DNA of 64,000 bases from positions 124,001 through 188,000 of the forward strand of contig NZ_SMKW01000007.1 in NCBI RefSeq assembly GCF_004348985.1, given 5' to 3'. The position numbers were made by a program, and so were the translations under genes. The DNA comes from Saccharopolyspora elongata. Lineage in GTDB: Bacteria; Actinomycetota; Actinomycetes; Mycobacteriales; Pseudonocardiaceae. The notes under the pieces are model-generated. The model did no database searches. It had not been told where the DNA came from and worked only from the letters and a program-made list of their open reading frames with translations. Shown in pieces: positions 9,048 to 19,948 of the stretch (its first letter is position 1; every line of letters begins with the position of its first letter).

Positions 9048-9773
9048 TCAGAGGCGTCGCAGCACCGCGACGACCTTGCCCAGGATCGCCGCGTCATCGC
9101 CGAGGATCGGCTCGTAAGCCTGGTTGTGCGGCATCAACCACACGTGGTCGTCGGTTCGCTTGAACGTCTTCACGGTCGCTTCGCCCTCGATCATCGCGGC
9201 CACGACGTCGCCGTTGTCCGCGTCGGGCTGCTGGCGCACGGCGACCCAGTCGCCGTCGGTGATGGCGAGGTCCACCATCGAGTCGCCGACGACCTTGAGG
9301 AGGAAGAGCGTGCCGTCGCCGACGATCTCCTTCGGCAGCGGGAAGACGTCCTCGATGGACTCCTCCGCCAGGATCGGGCCGCCGGCCGCGATCCGGCCCA
9401 CCACCGGCACGTACGCGGGCTTGGCCTGCCCGGCCATCTCGGGGGAGTCGGGCTCGCCGCCGACGAGCACGCCGACGGTGCGTGGTCGGTGCGGATCTCG
9501 GCGCAGGTAGCCCTTTCGCTCCAGCACGCGGAGCTGGTACGCCACCGAGGACGTCGAGGTGAGCCCGACGGCGTCGCCGATCTCGCGGACGCTTGGCGGA
9601 TACCCGTGCTCGCGCATCCACGTCCTAATGGCCTCCAGCACCTTCAGCTGGCGGTCGCTGAGCTCGTCGGTCCCGCTGGGCTGCTCGGGCAGGGTGTGCA
9701 CGTCGGCCCGGGAGTCGTCGTCCTTGACGTCCTGTACGCGGCCCTTGATCGAGCCGGTCGCATTCCTCGCCAC
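9048..9773 (-). CDS. lexA: SOS repressor LexA
   Basis: A 241-residue repressor/auto-peptidase. The winged HTH ([19 protein letters not shown]) occupies roughly residues 60-90. The self-cleavage site is Ala130-Gly131 in GRIAAGGPI, and the catalytic dyad is Ser165 (VVGDSMVD) with Lys202 (EATVKTF). Start GTG 9773 follows an AGGAGGCAGC ribosome-binding site; the much longer upstream open frame is a GC artefact. RecA-stimulated cleavage should derepress it. An SOS box overlaps its own -35 element, consistent with autoregulation. Confidence 0.97.
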   Translation of the reverse strand: MARNATGSIKGRVQDVKDDDSRADVHTLPEQPSGTDELSDRQLKVLEAIRTWMREHGYPPSVREIGDAVGLTSTSSVAYQLRVLERKGYLRRDPHRPRTVGVLVGGEPDSPEMAGQAKPAYVPVVGRIAAGGPILAEESIEDVFPLPKEIVGDGTLFLLKVVGDSMVDLAITDGDWVAVRQQPDADNGDVVAAMIEGEATVKTFKRTDDHVWLMPHNQAYEPILGDDAAILGKVVAVLRRL

Positions 9774-9852
9774 CGCTGCCTCCTGTCCGTGTGAACTGCT
9801 CCGTGTGAACTGCGGTGCTGATCGCGGGGGAGTGTCGGTCCGCCCGATTTCC

Positions 9853-9893
9853 ACAGTAGACGCGAGAAACCCAGAGATCAAACACCTGTTCGA
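9853..9893 (-). promoter_or_regulatory. lexA promoter overlapped by an SOS box
   Basis: Read on the minus strand, a TTGATC -35 (9881-9876) and a TACTGT -10 (9858-9853) are separated by exactly 17 bp. The SOS box TCAAACACCTGTTCGA (plus strand 9878-9893) differs from the actinobacterial consensus TCGAAC-N4-GTTCGA at one base and overlaps the -35. LexA binding there would block its own promoter. Confidence 0.85.
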
Positions 9894-9959
9894 GTTAATT
9901 TTGGGCCTTAAGTCTCGCCTTGCGGTGTGCTCGTAGTACACAATCGCACGCAGGTTCGA

Positions 9960-9975
9960 TCGAACATTCATTCGA
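9960..9975 (+). promoter_or_regulatory. SOS box upstream of the LysM gene
   Basis: TCGAACATTCATTCGA matches the actinobacterial LexA site TCGAAC-N4-GTTCGA at all but one position and lies 27 bp before the preferred ATG. A perfect 12-bp palindrome, GTTCGATCGAAC (9954-9965), overlaps its left half. The gene should therefore be induced by DNA damage. Confidence 0.8.
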
Positions 9976-10001
9976 TCATGATCTCGGGTGCGGGAGGCGT
10001 C

Positions 10002-10466
10002 ATGACCACGTTCATCGATGCGGCGAGGCGGGCGCGTCCTGTCGAGCGGGAGGTCGCCGACCGGCGGCAGGCGGGCGAGTCGGTCGCGGCGCCGCGGCCG
10101 CGCCACGGCGTCCGGCGGGCGCCTGGTCGCGTCGTCTTCCGCGCGCCGGATTCGCCGGCCGAGGAGTCCGGCGCGGCGTGCGGCCGGGCTCGCCGGAGCG
10201 GCGAGTGGCTTTGGCTGACCTCGGTGGCGGTCTTCACTTTCCTCATTGTCATGCTGATGGGGTTCTTCGGGCTCGGCGACGCGCCGGTGGCGGGCGGCAA
10301 CGCGGTCGTCGAAGTGCACGCCGGGGACACGTTGTGGGGGATCGCGGGCCGGGTGGCGCCGGACAGCGACCCGCGCGCCGTGGTCGCGAAGATCGTCGAG
10401 CTCAACGGGCTGGACGAGGCCGCCCTCGAGGCGGGCCGCCTGTTGGTGGTCCCGGTCGGCGATTGA
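10002..10466 (+). CDS. LysM-domain membrane protein, SOS-controlled (ChiZ/Rv2719c-like)
   Basis: A 154-residue protein. A basic cytoplasmic N-terminus (about 65 residues) is followed by one membrane helix ([20 protein letters not shown]) and an extracellular LysM peptidoglycan-binding domain ([18 protein letters not shown] to LLVVPVG). ATG 10002 has a GGGAGG ribosome-binding site; an in-frame ATG at 9978 is less likely. It is divergent from lexA with its own SOS box. The mycobacterial protein in this place (Rv2719c, ChiZ) is damage-induced and affects division, so an SOS division-control role is a reasonable inference. Confidence 0.88.
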   Translation: MTTFIDAARRARPVEREVADRRQAGESVAAPRPRHGVRRAPGRVVFRAPDSPAEESGAACGRARRSGEWLWLTSVAVFTFLIVMLMGFFGLGDAPVAGGNAVVEVHAGDTLWGIAGRVAPDSDPRAVVAKIVELNGLDEAALEAGRLLVVPVGD

Positions 10467-10842
10467 TCGGTGCCCGGGCCGGTGCCGGGGGTGGCGCCGA
10501 CCGGTGATCGATCGACTGCCGGGCACCCTCGGGCGGTCGTCGTCGGTGTGATGCCGGCCGGTGGCGGCCCGGTGCCCGGGGGTCCGGGGCCGTGCTTCGG
10601 CGGCGACCAGCGGGTTCTCGCGGGCGGTGTCGCTCGGCGCCGGCCGGGCGCGCGGCGAGGGCGTGTCGGGTTTGCGTCGCGGTACGCCGCGGATTAGAGT
10701 CGACCACAACATCTAGTAGTTACGTCCGTGTATTTAGTCCATAGGTTGGGCTTGTAGGGTGTTCGAGCGCCCACGGACGGTGAGTTGGTCGACGGTCGCC
10801 GAGGTGTGGTCGCGGCCAAGCTGGGGAAGGGGGTGAGGGCCG
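10467..10842 (+). promoter_or_regulatory. nrdR leader/promoter region with a candidate NrdR box
   Basis: This 376-bp spacer holds no credible gene. Most of it is G/C-rich repetitive-looking DNA. Near its end is a locally AT-richer stretch (10690-10760) containing the partly palindromic CACAACATCTAGTAGTTA (10705-10722) centred on CTAG, which resembles NrdR boxes in front of actinobacterial nrdRJ operons. A second box at the usual ~31-bp spacing was not found, so the assignment is tentative. Confidence 0.4.
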
Positions 10843-11337
10843 GTGCGGTGCCCGTTCTGTCGCGGCGAGGACTCCCGGGTCGTCGATTCGCGCGAGGTCG
10901 AGGAAGGCCAGGCGATCCGGCGCAGGCGATCGTGCTCGACGTGTGGTCGGCGGTTCACGACCATCGAGGAGCTGGTGCTTTCGGTGGTCAAGCGTTCCGG
11001 CGTCACCGAGCCCTTCAGCCGCGAGAAGGTGGTCCGCGGCGTGCGGCGCGCCTGCCAGGGGCGCCCCGTCGAAGAGGACGCGCTGCAGCAGCTCGCGCAC
11101 CAGGTGGAGGACACGGTCCGGTCCCTCGGGGTCTCCGAGCTGCCCAGTCACGAGGTGGGGCTGGCGATCCTGGGGCCGCTGCGGGAGCTGGACGAGGTCG
11201 CCTACCTGCGGTTCGCGAGCGTGTACCGGGCGTACTCCTCGGTGGAGGACTTCGAGAAGGAAATCGCCGACCTGCGCGCGGCGCGCCGCGCCGCGCAGGC
11301 CGGTGCGGAGCAGAACGCGGAGACCGGCCGTGAGTAA
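10843..11337 (+). CDS. nrdR: Transcriptional repressor NrdR
   Basis: A 164-residue regulator of ribonucleotide reductase genes. Four zinc-ribbon cysteines are visible (Cys3, Cys6, Cys31, Cys34; [27 protein letters not shown]), followed by an ATP-cone (about residues 46-136, [20 protein letters not shown]) that senses ATP/dATP. GTG 10843 starts it. The C-terminal ~25 residues are Ala/Arg/Glu-rich and poorly conserved. It precedes nrdJ by 178 bp on the same strand, the standard actinomycete nrdRJ arrangement. Confidence 0.96.
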   Translation: MRCPFCRGEDSRVVDSREVEEGQAIRRRRSCSTCGRRFTTIEELVLSVVKRSGVTEPFSREKVVRGVRRACQGRPVEEDALQQLAHQVEDTVRSLGVSELPSHEVGLAILGPLRELDEVAYLRFASVYRAYSSVEDFEKEIADLRAARRAAQAGAEQNAETGRE

Positions 11338-11515
11338 GCCGCGTCGGCGGACGCCCCGCCGAGGGGGCGGAAACGCAAAGCGTCAGCCGGCGGCCCAGGG
11401 TGGGGCGCCGCTGAGGATTGAGGCACGACCGAACCGGACGGGGAGCCCGGACGGGGCCGACGAAGCACGACGAGCGAGCGACACGCGCGCGATCAAGAAG
11501 GAAGAGGGTCAGGTC

Positions 11516-14344
<2,829 letters not shown>

Positions 14345-14407
14345 GGTCGGGATTCATCGCGAATAGCACAACATCGGGCACCTGAAGCCAAGGCGTGAAG
14401 GTGCTGG

Positions 14408-14440
14408 AAGGGGAGTCGGCCGATTCGGTCGGCTCCCCTT
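14408..14440 (+). terminator. Hairpin terminator after nrdJ
   Basis: AAGGGGAGTCGGCCGA (14408-14423) pairs with TCGGTCGGCTCCCCTT (14425-14440) at 14 of 16 positions; the apical bases form the loop. A short T-rich tail (TTTC) follows. It lies 64 bp after the nrdJ stop. Confidence 0.75.
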
Positions 14441-14620
14441 TCGCGTGCGTTGGGACTGGGCTCGACCGGCCGGAACGTGACCGCGAACCTCGCTCTCACA
14501 CTCGACGGGCGCGCTGCAAAGGTCCGGGCGGGCCAGGCGATTTCGGTGCGATCACCCATAGACGACCACCGAGGTCGCCCGGATACCGCTGGCCGCGGTG
14601 GCTGTTCCGCCTCTTCTTGA

Positions 14621-15211
14621 TCAGTCTCGACGGGCTGCAGCGGCCGAACTCAACGCGCCCTGCAGCGCGCCGAGGCACGTCTCCCGCAGTTCTGCGCGGG
14701 AGAACGCCTCGTTGGTCAGCCATTCCACGCAGATCGCGCGGACGAACACCAGCCACGCGTGCAGCGCGGCCGATGCGACCTCGCGGCTCAGGCCGCCGAG
14801 TTCGGCCGAGTTGAGGATGCGTTGCCGGAGCTGCCCCATCTCGTCGGCGATGATCGCCTGGATCACTGGGTCGCCCGATAGCGTCCGGTTCGCGGCCAGC
14901 ACGGTCTGCCGGTTGGCGACGAAGTAGTCGATGTGCGCGTCCAGACCCGCCGACACCTGTTCGGCCATCGGGCGGGCGGGATCGACCTTCGCCACCTCCA
15001 GCAGTTCGTCGGCCGCGCGCTGGTAGATCGCGGCGAACAGGTCTCGTTTGCTCGCGAAGTAGCGGTACAGGTTGGCCCGGGAAATCCCGGCCAGCTCCGC
15101 TACCTCCTCCATCAGCACGTCGTCGTAGGGCCGCGTCGCGAACAGTTGCGCGCCGATTTCGAGCAGCTCGCCGCGGCGCTGATCCGGTGGCAGTCGTCGT
15201 CGTGCTCCCAT
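14621..15211 (-). CDS. TetR-family transcriptional regulator
   Basis: A 196-residue repressor. The N-terminal HTH (MEEVAELAGISRANLYRYFASKRDLF) is canonical, followed by an all-helical ligand/dimer domain. ATG 15211. It is divergent from the DUF2867-like gene, with an operator-like palindrome between them, so it probably represses itself and that gene. The ligand is unknown. Confidence 0.9.
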   Translation of the reverse strand: MGARRRLPPDQRRGELLEIGAQLFATRPYDDVLMEEVAELAGISRANLYRYFASKRDLFAAIYQRAADELLEVAKVDPARPMAEQVSAGLDAHIDYFVANRQTVLAANRTLSGDPVIQAIIADEMGQLRQRILNSAELGGLSREVASAALHAWLVFVRAICVEWLTNEAFSRAELRETCLGALQGALSSAAAARRD

Positions 15212-15234
15212 GCCGGAAACACTAATTGACGCAT

Positions 15235-15282
15235 GTCTCGTACGGGTCGTACGCTCTTCTCGTTACGAGACACGTGTCTAGT
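15235..15282. promoter_or_regulatory. Operator-like palindromes between the TetR gene and the DUF2867-like gene
   Basis: AGACACGTGTCT (15268-15279) is a perfect palindrome. Extended to 15265-15282, only one base pair breaks the symmetry. A further half-site, GTCTCGTA (15235-15242), is the inverse of TACGAGAC (15264-15271). The cluster sits 24 bp from the TetR start and just before the start of the divergent gene, as expected for a shared TetR operator. Confidence 0.65.
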
Positions 15283-15294
15283 AAGGCGGGTGTG

Positions 15295-15807
15295 ATGACC
15301 GGTACCGAAACAGCGAGCGGTAGGGCGACGGCGATCGCCGTCCCCGGCGATGTCAGATCGCGCGCCTCGTTGCGAAACCCCGACTACCAGGATGCGTTCG
15401 CCGTCGAGGCCGGCGAGGAGGTTCGTCGGGACGCCGAATGCTGGATCCGGGAGGTTTTCGAATCGGCCCCGGCGCCCGTCCGCGCCTTCCTCCGGATCGG
15501 CTGGTCGATGTTCGGAGCGCAACTCGGCCCGTCGAAATCCCCAGCGCACGTCCTGGGTTGGCAGATCGGCGAGAACCACCCGGAATGGATTCGTCTGGAG
15601 GTCTTCTGGAAGATCGGACTGCGGGCGAACCTGGTGTTGCACGCTCAATCGTCCTCGATCGTTCTGGCGACCTTCGTCGAGCACCAGCGCAGGGCCGCTC
15701 GAATCCTCTGGCCGACGCTGATTCTCGTCCACCGCTGCACCCTTCGCTATCTGCTTTCCCGTGCCGCGCGGTCCGCCGCCACCCACAAGACCAGCAGCGC
15801 GGGCTGA
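15295..15807 (+). CDS. DUF2867-like protein of unknown function
   Basis: A 170-residue protein, probably cytosolic. The pattern of a long N-terminal helix-strand region, WSMFGAQLG, and a C-terminal segment RILWPTLILVHRCTLRYLL resembles DUF2867 (lipid-binding-like) proteins; this is a family-level impression only. ATG 15295 sits directly after the operator cluster; GTG 15292 is an alternative, and the 23 upstream in-frame codons cover the operator and are rejected. It is probably the main target of the divergent TetR regulator. Confidence 0.65.
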   Translation: MTGTETASGRATAIAVPGDVRSRASLRNPDYQDAFAVEAGEEVRRDAECWIREVFESAPAPVRAFLRIGWSMFGAQLGPSKSPAHVLGWQIGENHPEWIRLEVFWKIGLRANLVLHAQSSSIVLATFVEHQRRAARILWPTLILVHRCTLRYLLSRAARSAATHKTSSAG

Positions 15808-15925
15808 GGAGTCGCTTCAGAAAGCTCCGGGAACGCCATCCGAAGGCGCCCGGTCGCGCGAAATCGGCGCCTGCGCCCAGGCGGTCACGGCCCACGAGCC
15901 CATTCTCCAATCACCTCTAGACTGG

Positions 15926-16030
15926 GGGCGGGTCGTGACTGGCGTTCGGGTGGAGCACCACCGGGGAACGGCCCGGGTCGGCTGATCGTCGGCTCGCAGC
16001 CGCGCGCCTGGGTGCCATCGGAAGACCGAC
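15926..16030 (+). promoter_or_regulatory. ZTP riboswitch (pfl RNA) controlling folD
   Basis: All three invariant blocks of the pfl/ZTP aptamer are present in order: GGGTCGTGACTGGCG (15930-15944), CCACCGGGGAACG (15958-15970) and CGCCTGGGTGCC (16005-16016). A small hairpin, TCGG-AAGA-CCGA (16018-16029), follows directly and leads into the ribosome-binding site of the gene. A TAGACT -10 (15918-15923) would start the transcript at the 5' edge of the aptamer. ZTP/ZMP riboswitches sense the alarmone that accumulates when 10-formyl-tetrahydrofolate is short, and folD is a classical target. Confidence 0.92.
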
Positions 16031-16045
16031 GCCCGAGGCGCGAAC

Positions 16046-16906
16046 GTGGCCGAAACCCTTGATGTCCCTCTGATGCCCGGTACCGAATCGGCGCGCGAGA
16101 TCATGGCTTGCGCCGCCGAGCGCACAGTGCGATTCGAGCAGCAAACGGGCGAAAAGCCTTGCCTGGCGACCGTTCTGGTCGGCGATGACCCGGCATCGGC
16201 TACTTACGTGCGGATGAAGCGGAACCGGTGCGCGAAGCTCGGCATCGAGTCGCGGCACGTTCCCCTTCCGGCTTCCACCACGACGGAAGCGTTGGTCGCC
16301 GCGATCACCGAGTTGGCCGATGATCCTGCTGTGCACGGGATTCTGCTCCAGCACCCGGTTCCCGGACACATCGACGAGCGCGCGGCGTTCGATGCCATCC
16401 CGGTCGGCAAGGACGTCGACGGCGTCGGCTCGTCGTCGTTCGCAGCGATGGCGTTCGGCCGCGACGGCTTCGCCTCGTGCACGCCGGCGGGGATCATGCG
16501 TCTCCTCGACGCCTACGGCGTGGATCCGAGTGGCAAGCATGCCGTCGTGATCGGGCGCAGTCCGATCCTGGGGAAGCCGATGGCCATGTTGTTGCTGGCG
16601 CGCGATGCCACCGTCACGGTCTGCCATTCGAAGACCGGCGATCTGCCGTCCATCGTGCGGACCGCGGACATCGTCGTTGCCGCGGTGGGCAAGCCGGAGT
16701 TCGTGCGGGGCGAATGGCTCAAACCCGGCGCGGTCGTGGTCGATGCGGGTTACAACGAAGGCAACGTCGGGGACGTGGCGTTCGACGAGGCCGGTACCCG
16801 GGCGCAACTGCTCACCCCAGTCCCTGGCGGAGTGGGGCCGATGACGATCGCGCTGCTGATGGAGCAGACCGTCGAGGCGGCCTTCCGGCAGGCAGGGCTT
16901 CCCTGA
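16046..16906 (+). CDS. folD: Methylenetetrahydrofolate dehydrogenase/cyclohydrolase FolD
   Basis: A 286-residue bifunctional enzyme that interconverts 5,10-methylene-, methenyl- and 10-formyl-tetrahydrofolate with NADP. The catalytic pair is visible as Tyr54 and Lys58 in ATYVRMKRNRC. The ILLQHPVP and VGKDVDG motifs line the folate site, and VVIGRSPILGKPMAMLL begins the Rossmann domain. Translation starts at GTG 16046 behind the ZTP riboswitch, so expression should rise when 10-formyl-THF is scarce. The gene stands alone and may be one of two folD copies in the genome; that cannot be judged here. Confidence 0.96.
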   Translation: MAETLDVPLMPGTESAREIMACAAERTVRFEQQTGEKPCLATVLVGDDPASATYVRMKRNRCAKLGIESRHVPLPASTTTEALVAAITELADDPAVHGILLQHPVPGHIDERAAFDAIPVGKDVDGVGSSSFAAMAFGRDGFASCTPAGIMRLLDAYGVDPSGKHAVVIGRSPILGKPMAMLLLARDATVTVCHSKTGDLPSIVRTADIVVAAVGKPEFVRGEWLKPGAVVVDAGYNEGNVGDVAFDEAGTRAQLLTPVPGGVGPMTIALLMEQTVEAAFRQAGLP

Positions 16907-16920
16907 CGTACCCGGTGGCT

Positions 16921-17349
16921 TCAGCGAAGGTGCCCGTACCGCTCGTTCAGGTCTTCGGCCGTGTCCGGGCTCTCCTCGCTGTCGGTGTAGCCGGACTCCC
17001 ACGGCACCGAACAGGGCGAGTTGTGCTCGGGGTCCGGACAGATGACGCGGGTGAGCTCGTCTCGGAGGACGTCCATCTGCGGGCGGGAGGTGAGCAGGCC
17101 GACCCGGACCTGGTGGATCCGCCGGGATCCGGGGTCGGCTTCAGGATGCCCGAACCCCCATTGCCGGGGGAGGTCCTCGTAGAACTCGGCTAGCGGCATC
17201 GACGCCGAGTTCTCCTTTCGCGCAACGGAGAGCTGGTACGGCACTGCGCGGCCGTCCAGCAGCCGGGTCCATCCTTCGGTGAGCCGCGCTGTGTCTTCTT
17301 CGGTCGCGTAGAAGCCGATTTGGATCTCGAAGAGGCGTTCAGGCGGCAC
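16921..17349 (-). CDS. Hypothetical protein
   Basis: A 142-residue acidic, soluble protein that I do not recognise. Start GTG 17349 has a CTGGAG ribosome-binding site seven bases upstream. The sequence begins MPPERLFEIQIGFYATEEDT and contains Trp, Cys and Pro scattered through the C-terminal half (ICPDPEHNSPCSVPWESGY). No membrane helices, signal peptide or known motif were seen. It is convergent with folD (14 bp between stops) and lies downstream of the AraC-type regulator gene on the same strand, 59 bp apart. Confidence 0.6.
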   Translation of the reverse strand: MPPERLFEIQIGFYATEEDTARLTEGWTRLLDGRAVPYQLSVARKENSASMPLAEFYEDLPRQWGFGHPEADPGSRRIHQVRVGLLTSRPQMDVLRDELTRVICPDPEHNSPCSVPWESGYTDSEESPDTAEDLNERYGHLR

Positions 17350-17408
17350 GGGTTCTCCAGGACGGGCAGCGGTCGGCGGTGCACTCGACGGTAGCGCGGG
17401 GCACGGGG

Positions 17409-18416
17409 CTACCGCTCGCCATTTGTTCGTTGCCCGGGTTCTCCGCCGGTTGGTGCGGTGAGGCCGAACTTCCGGCGGTACGCAGTGGGCGTGAGGCCGG
17501 TCCGGCGACGCATCTGGGCCCGCAGGTTGGCTGCCGTCCCCAACCCGCTCGCTGCGGCCACGCGGTCGAGCCGGAGCTCGCCACGCTCGATCAACCGGCA
17601 GGCCAGCGCCACGCGCTCGGAGGTGAGCCACTCCAGCGGCGTGGTCCCCAACTCGTCCTGGAACCTGCGGTGCAGCGTCGCCGGGCTCACCGCGGCTCGC
17701 TCGGCCAGGTCGGCCACCGCCATGGGCTGGTCCAAACGTCGCTGTGCCCAGGCCAGCACCGGGCCCAGGGATGCGTCCGGCACGGCCGCGACCGGTCGCT
17801 CGATGAACTGCTGCTGACCGCCATCGCGGTGCGCGGCGAAGACAAGTCGGCGGCTCACCGCATTCGCGATCTCGGCGCCGTGGTCGCGGCGGATGAGGTG
17901 CAGCCCGAGGTCCAGCGCGGCCGCGCTGCCCGCGGCGGTCAGGACATCGCCGTCGTCCACGTACAGAACATCCGGCTCCAGCCGGACTGCCGGGTAGCGG
18001 GCGGCGAACAACTCGGCCCACCGCCAGTGCGTCGTCGCCCGGCGACCGTCGAGAACGCCTGCCGCGGCCAGCGCGAAGGTCCCGGTGCAGAAGCTCACCA
18101 ACCGGGCCCCCCGCTCGGCGGCCCGCCGGATGGCCTGCAGCACCGCAGGTGCGGGCGTCACCTCGGGATCGGGCCTGTTCGGGACGATCACGGTGTCGGC
18201 CGCCTCGACCGTTTCCAGTGTGGCCACCCCGGACATCGTGAACAGCCCGCGGTGCATGCGCACCACCGGCTCGGCCGAGCAAAGCGTGCACTCGTACCAC
18301 GGCCGGTCCAGCTCGGGGCGGCGCAATCCGAACAGTTCCGTGGCCACGCCGAGCTCGAACGGGTTCGAGCCTTCGTCGACGATCACGGCCACCCGGTGCG
18401 AGGATCCTTGCGGCAT
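17409..18416 (-). CDS. GlxA-type AraC-family regulator (DJ-1/PfpI domain plus HTH)
   Basis: A 335-residue two-domain regulator. Residues ~8-170 form a DJ-1/PfpI class I glutamine-amidotransferase-like domain with a nucleophile-elbow cysteine (RLVSFCTGTFALAAAG). Residues ~215-310 form the AraC double HTH (MAVADLAERAAVSPATLHRR and GLTPTAYRRKFG). ATG 18416 is preceded by AGGA. It is divergent from a cupin gene with only 51 bp between the starts, so one regulatory segment probably serves both genes. The effector is unknown. Confidence 0.9.
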   Translation of the reverse strand: MPQGSSHRVAVIVDEGSNPFELGVATELFGLRRPELDRPWYECTLCSAEPVVRMHRGLFTMSGVATLETVEAADTVIVPNRPDPEVTPAPAVLQAIRRAAERGARLVSFCTGTFALAAAGVLDGRRATTHWRWAELFAARYPAVRLEPDVLYVDDGDVLTAAGSAAALDLGLHLIRRDHGAEIANAVSRRLVFAAHRDGGQQQFIERPVAAVPDASLGPVLAWAQRRLDQPMAVADLAERAAVSPATLHRRFQDELGTTPLEWLTSERVALACRLIERGELRLDRVAAASGLGTAANLRAQMRRRTGLTPTAYRRKFGLTAPTGGEPGQRTNGER

Positions 18417-18467
18417 GTGCAATTCCTAGCACTCCCGCAACGACTCGTCGCCGGAGAGGATCGCGTC

Positions 18468-18860
18468 GTGAGTGATGAACCGATCGACCTGCAAGCCGCG
18501 CTGGGGGCCTTCGATGCCCTGTGGAGCCCCAGGATCGTCACGCAGGTCAACGACTACGACGTCCGGATCGCCAAGGTGGCAGGCGAGTTCGTTTGGCACA
18601 GCCATGACAACACCGACGAGTTCTTCCTCGTCCTGGAAGGAGAACTGGGCATCGGGCTGCGCGACGCCAGCGGCGAGCGCGTCGTCACCCTGCCCCGAGG
18701 ATCGGTCTTCGTCGTCCCCCGCGGCGTCGAGCACCGCCCGTTCTCGACCGGCGGTGCGTCCATCCTGATGTTCGAGCCGACCGGGACGTCGAACGTCGGT
18801 GACCGGCACGACCGGATCCCCGACCACATCACGGCGACCACCGGACACGCACTCGCCTGA
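18468..18860 (+). CDS. Cupin-domain protein
   Basis: A 130-residue single-domain cupin. Metal-ligand motifs WHSHDNTDEFF and PRGVEHRPF are both present, matching the two conserved cupin motifs, so a metal site is likely. GTG 18468 follows a GGAGAGGA ribosome-binding site. It is divergent from the GlxA-type regulator, which may control it; a hairpin terminator follows 3 bp after the stop. Enzymatic or sensory function is unknown. Confidence 0.85.
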   Translation: MSDEPIDLQAALGAFDALWSPRIVTQVNDYDVRIAKVAGEFVWHSHDNTDEFFLVLEGELGIGLRDASGERVVTLPRGSVFVVPRGVEHRPFSTGGASILMFEPTGTSNVGDRHDRIPDHITATTGHALA

Positions 18861-18862
18861 CC

Positions 18863-18895
18863 GGGAAGCGGGGAGCCGTTCGGTTCCCCGCTCCC
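18863..18895 (+). terminator. Hairpin terminator after the cupin gene
   Basis: The core stem GCGGGGA/TCCCCGC (18868-18874 with 18885-18891) is extended by GGGA/TCCC on the outside with a one-base bulge. It lies immediately after the cupin stop. Confidence 0.7.
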
Positions 18896-19023
18896 ACTGG
18901 CGATCCAGCGGCGGAGGCCCGGCTGATGCGCCGATTCCGGCGAAGCGGTCCATCGAGTCGTCGCTGCCGCCGGCCGGCGCCGTGTCCCGGTCAGGCGAGC
19001 CGACAAGCGGACGTTGGCTCGGG

Positions 19024-19947
19024 TCAGGCGGCTACCGACCGCAGGCCCTCCCGGTACGTCGGGAACTGCGGTGCCCAGCTCAGCTCGCGCTTGGCTTTGC
19101 CGTTGTCCAGCCGGATGTGCGTGCCGACCAGCAGGGAATGCAGGTAGGGGGTGGCGCGCAGCAGCCAGCCGGGAATCCGCCGCGGAGCGGGTGCGCCGGC
19201 GGCGGCCGCCACGGCGTCGAGGTAGTCGTCCATGCCGACGGGCTCGTCGTCGACGATGTTGTAGGCCTGGCCGGCGCGGCCGCGTTCGAGCGCGGCGATC
19301 GTCGCGGAGGCCGCGTCGGCGATGTGGACGAGGTGCATGGTCCCCGCCGGGCGGGGCACCGGAAGCCGGCGTCGCCGGGCCATGTCCATCATCGAGAGGG
19401 TGGATCGCTCCGGTCCGTAGAACAAGCCGTAGCGCAACGCGATGCCGTCGATGCCCGCCGCGCCGAGCACTTGGTCCTCATTGGACCGAAGCGATCGCAG
19501 GTGGCGGTCGAACGCACCGCGACCGGGCTGCCCGTACGGGTGTTCCTCGGTGAGGCGGGCCGGGCCGTGGTCGCGCCAGCCGTAGCCGAGGAAGAACGAC
19601 TGCGTGATGAAACGGGTTGCGCCCAGGCTCCTCGCCGCGCGCAGCAGGTTGCGCGTGCCTTCCTCGCGCAGTGCATCGGTGGCGTAGAGATCGCGGTGGA
19701 ACGTCGGCGTGCGGGTGATCGCCGTGGCCTGGTGGATCACCGCGTCGGCGGTTCGCCCGTCGAGGGCGGTGAGCAGAGCGTCCGCATCCATCACGTCTGC
19801 GACCACGGGTTGGACTCCGGCGGCGCGCAGGCGTTCGGCTCCGCTGGTCGTGCGGGTGAGGCCGAGCACTGTATGGCCTGCGGAGAGAAGCAGGGGGAGT
19901 AGCTCGGAGCTGATCGTTGCCGTTGCGCCGGCGAGCACGATTCTCAT
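19024..19947 (-). CDS. NAD(P)-dependent epimerase/dehydratase-like protein (module 1)
   Basis: A 307-residue extended-SDR/NmrA-like protein. The Rossmann N-terminus is MRIVLAGATATISSELLPLL, in which the usual GxxGxxG is degenerate, so cofactor binding may be altered. IHQATAITRTPTFHRD and YNIVDDEPVGMDDYL are typical epimerase segments. A catalytic YxxxK is not evident. ATG 19947. The stop of the preceding membrane-protein gene is separated from this start by a single base, so the two are translationally coupled. See also the similar pair at 23992-25163. Confidence 0.82.
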   Translation of the reverse strand: MRIVLAGATATISSELLPLLLSAGHTVLGLTRTTSGAERLRAAGVQPVVADVMDADALLTALDGRTADAVIHQATAITRTPTFHRDLYATDALREEGTRNLLRAARSLGATRFITQSFFLGYGWRDHGPARLTEEHPYGQPGRGAFDRHLRSLRSNEDQVLGAAGIDGIALRYGLFYGPERSTLSMMDMARRRRLPVPRPAGTMHLVHIADAASATIAALERGRAGQAYNIVDDEPVGMDDYLDAVAAAAGAPAPRRIPGWLLRATPYLHSLLVGTHIRLDNGKAKRELSWAPQFPTYREGLRSVAA

Positions 19948-19948
19948 G

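Noticed and set aside
9774-10712. N-terminal extension of lexA to 554 codons
   Set aside because: The extension covers the SOS box, promoter and the LysM gene on the other strand; LexA starts at GTG 9773 with a strong ribosome-binding site.
15292-15294. GTG 15292 as the start of the DUF2867-like gene
   Set aside because: ATG 15295 directly follows and is the more usual start; the two cannot be separated by sequence, so ATG is reported and GTG noted.
18355-18368. TCGAACGGGTTCGA in the GlxA-type regulator gene, resembling an SOS box
   Set aside because: The half-sites are separated by 2 bp instead of 4 and the site is inside coding sequence.
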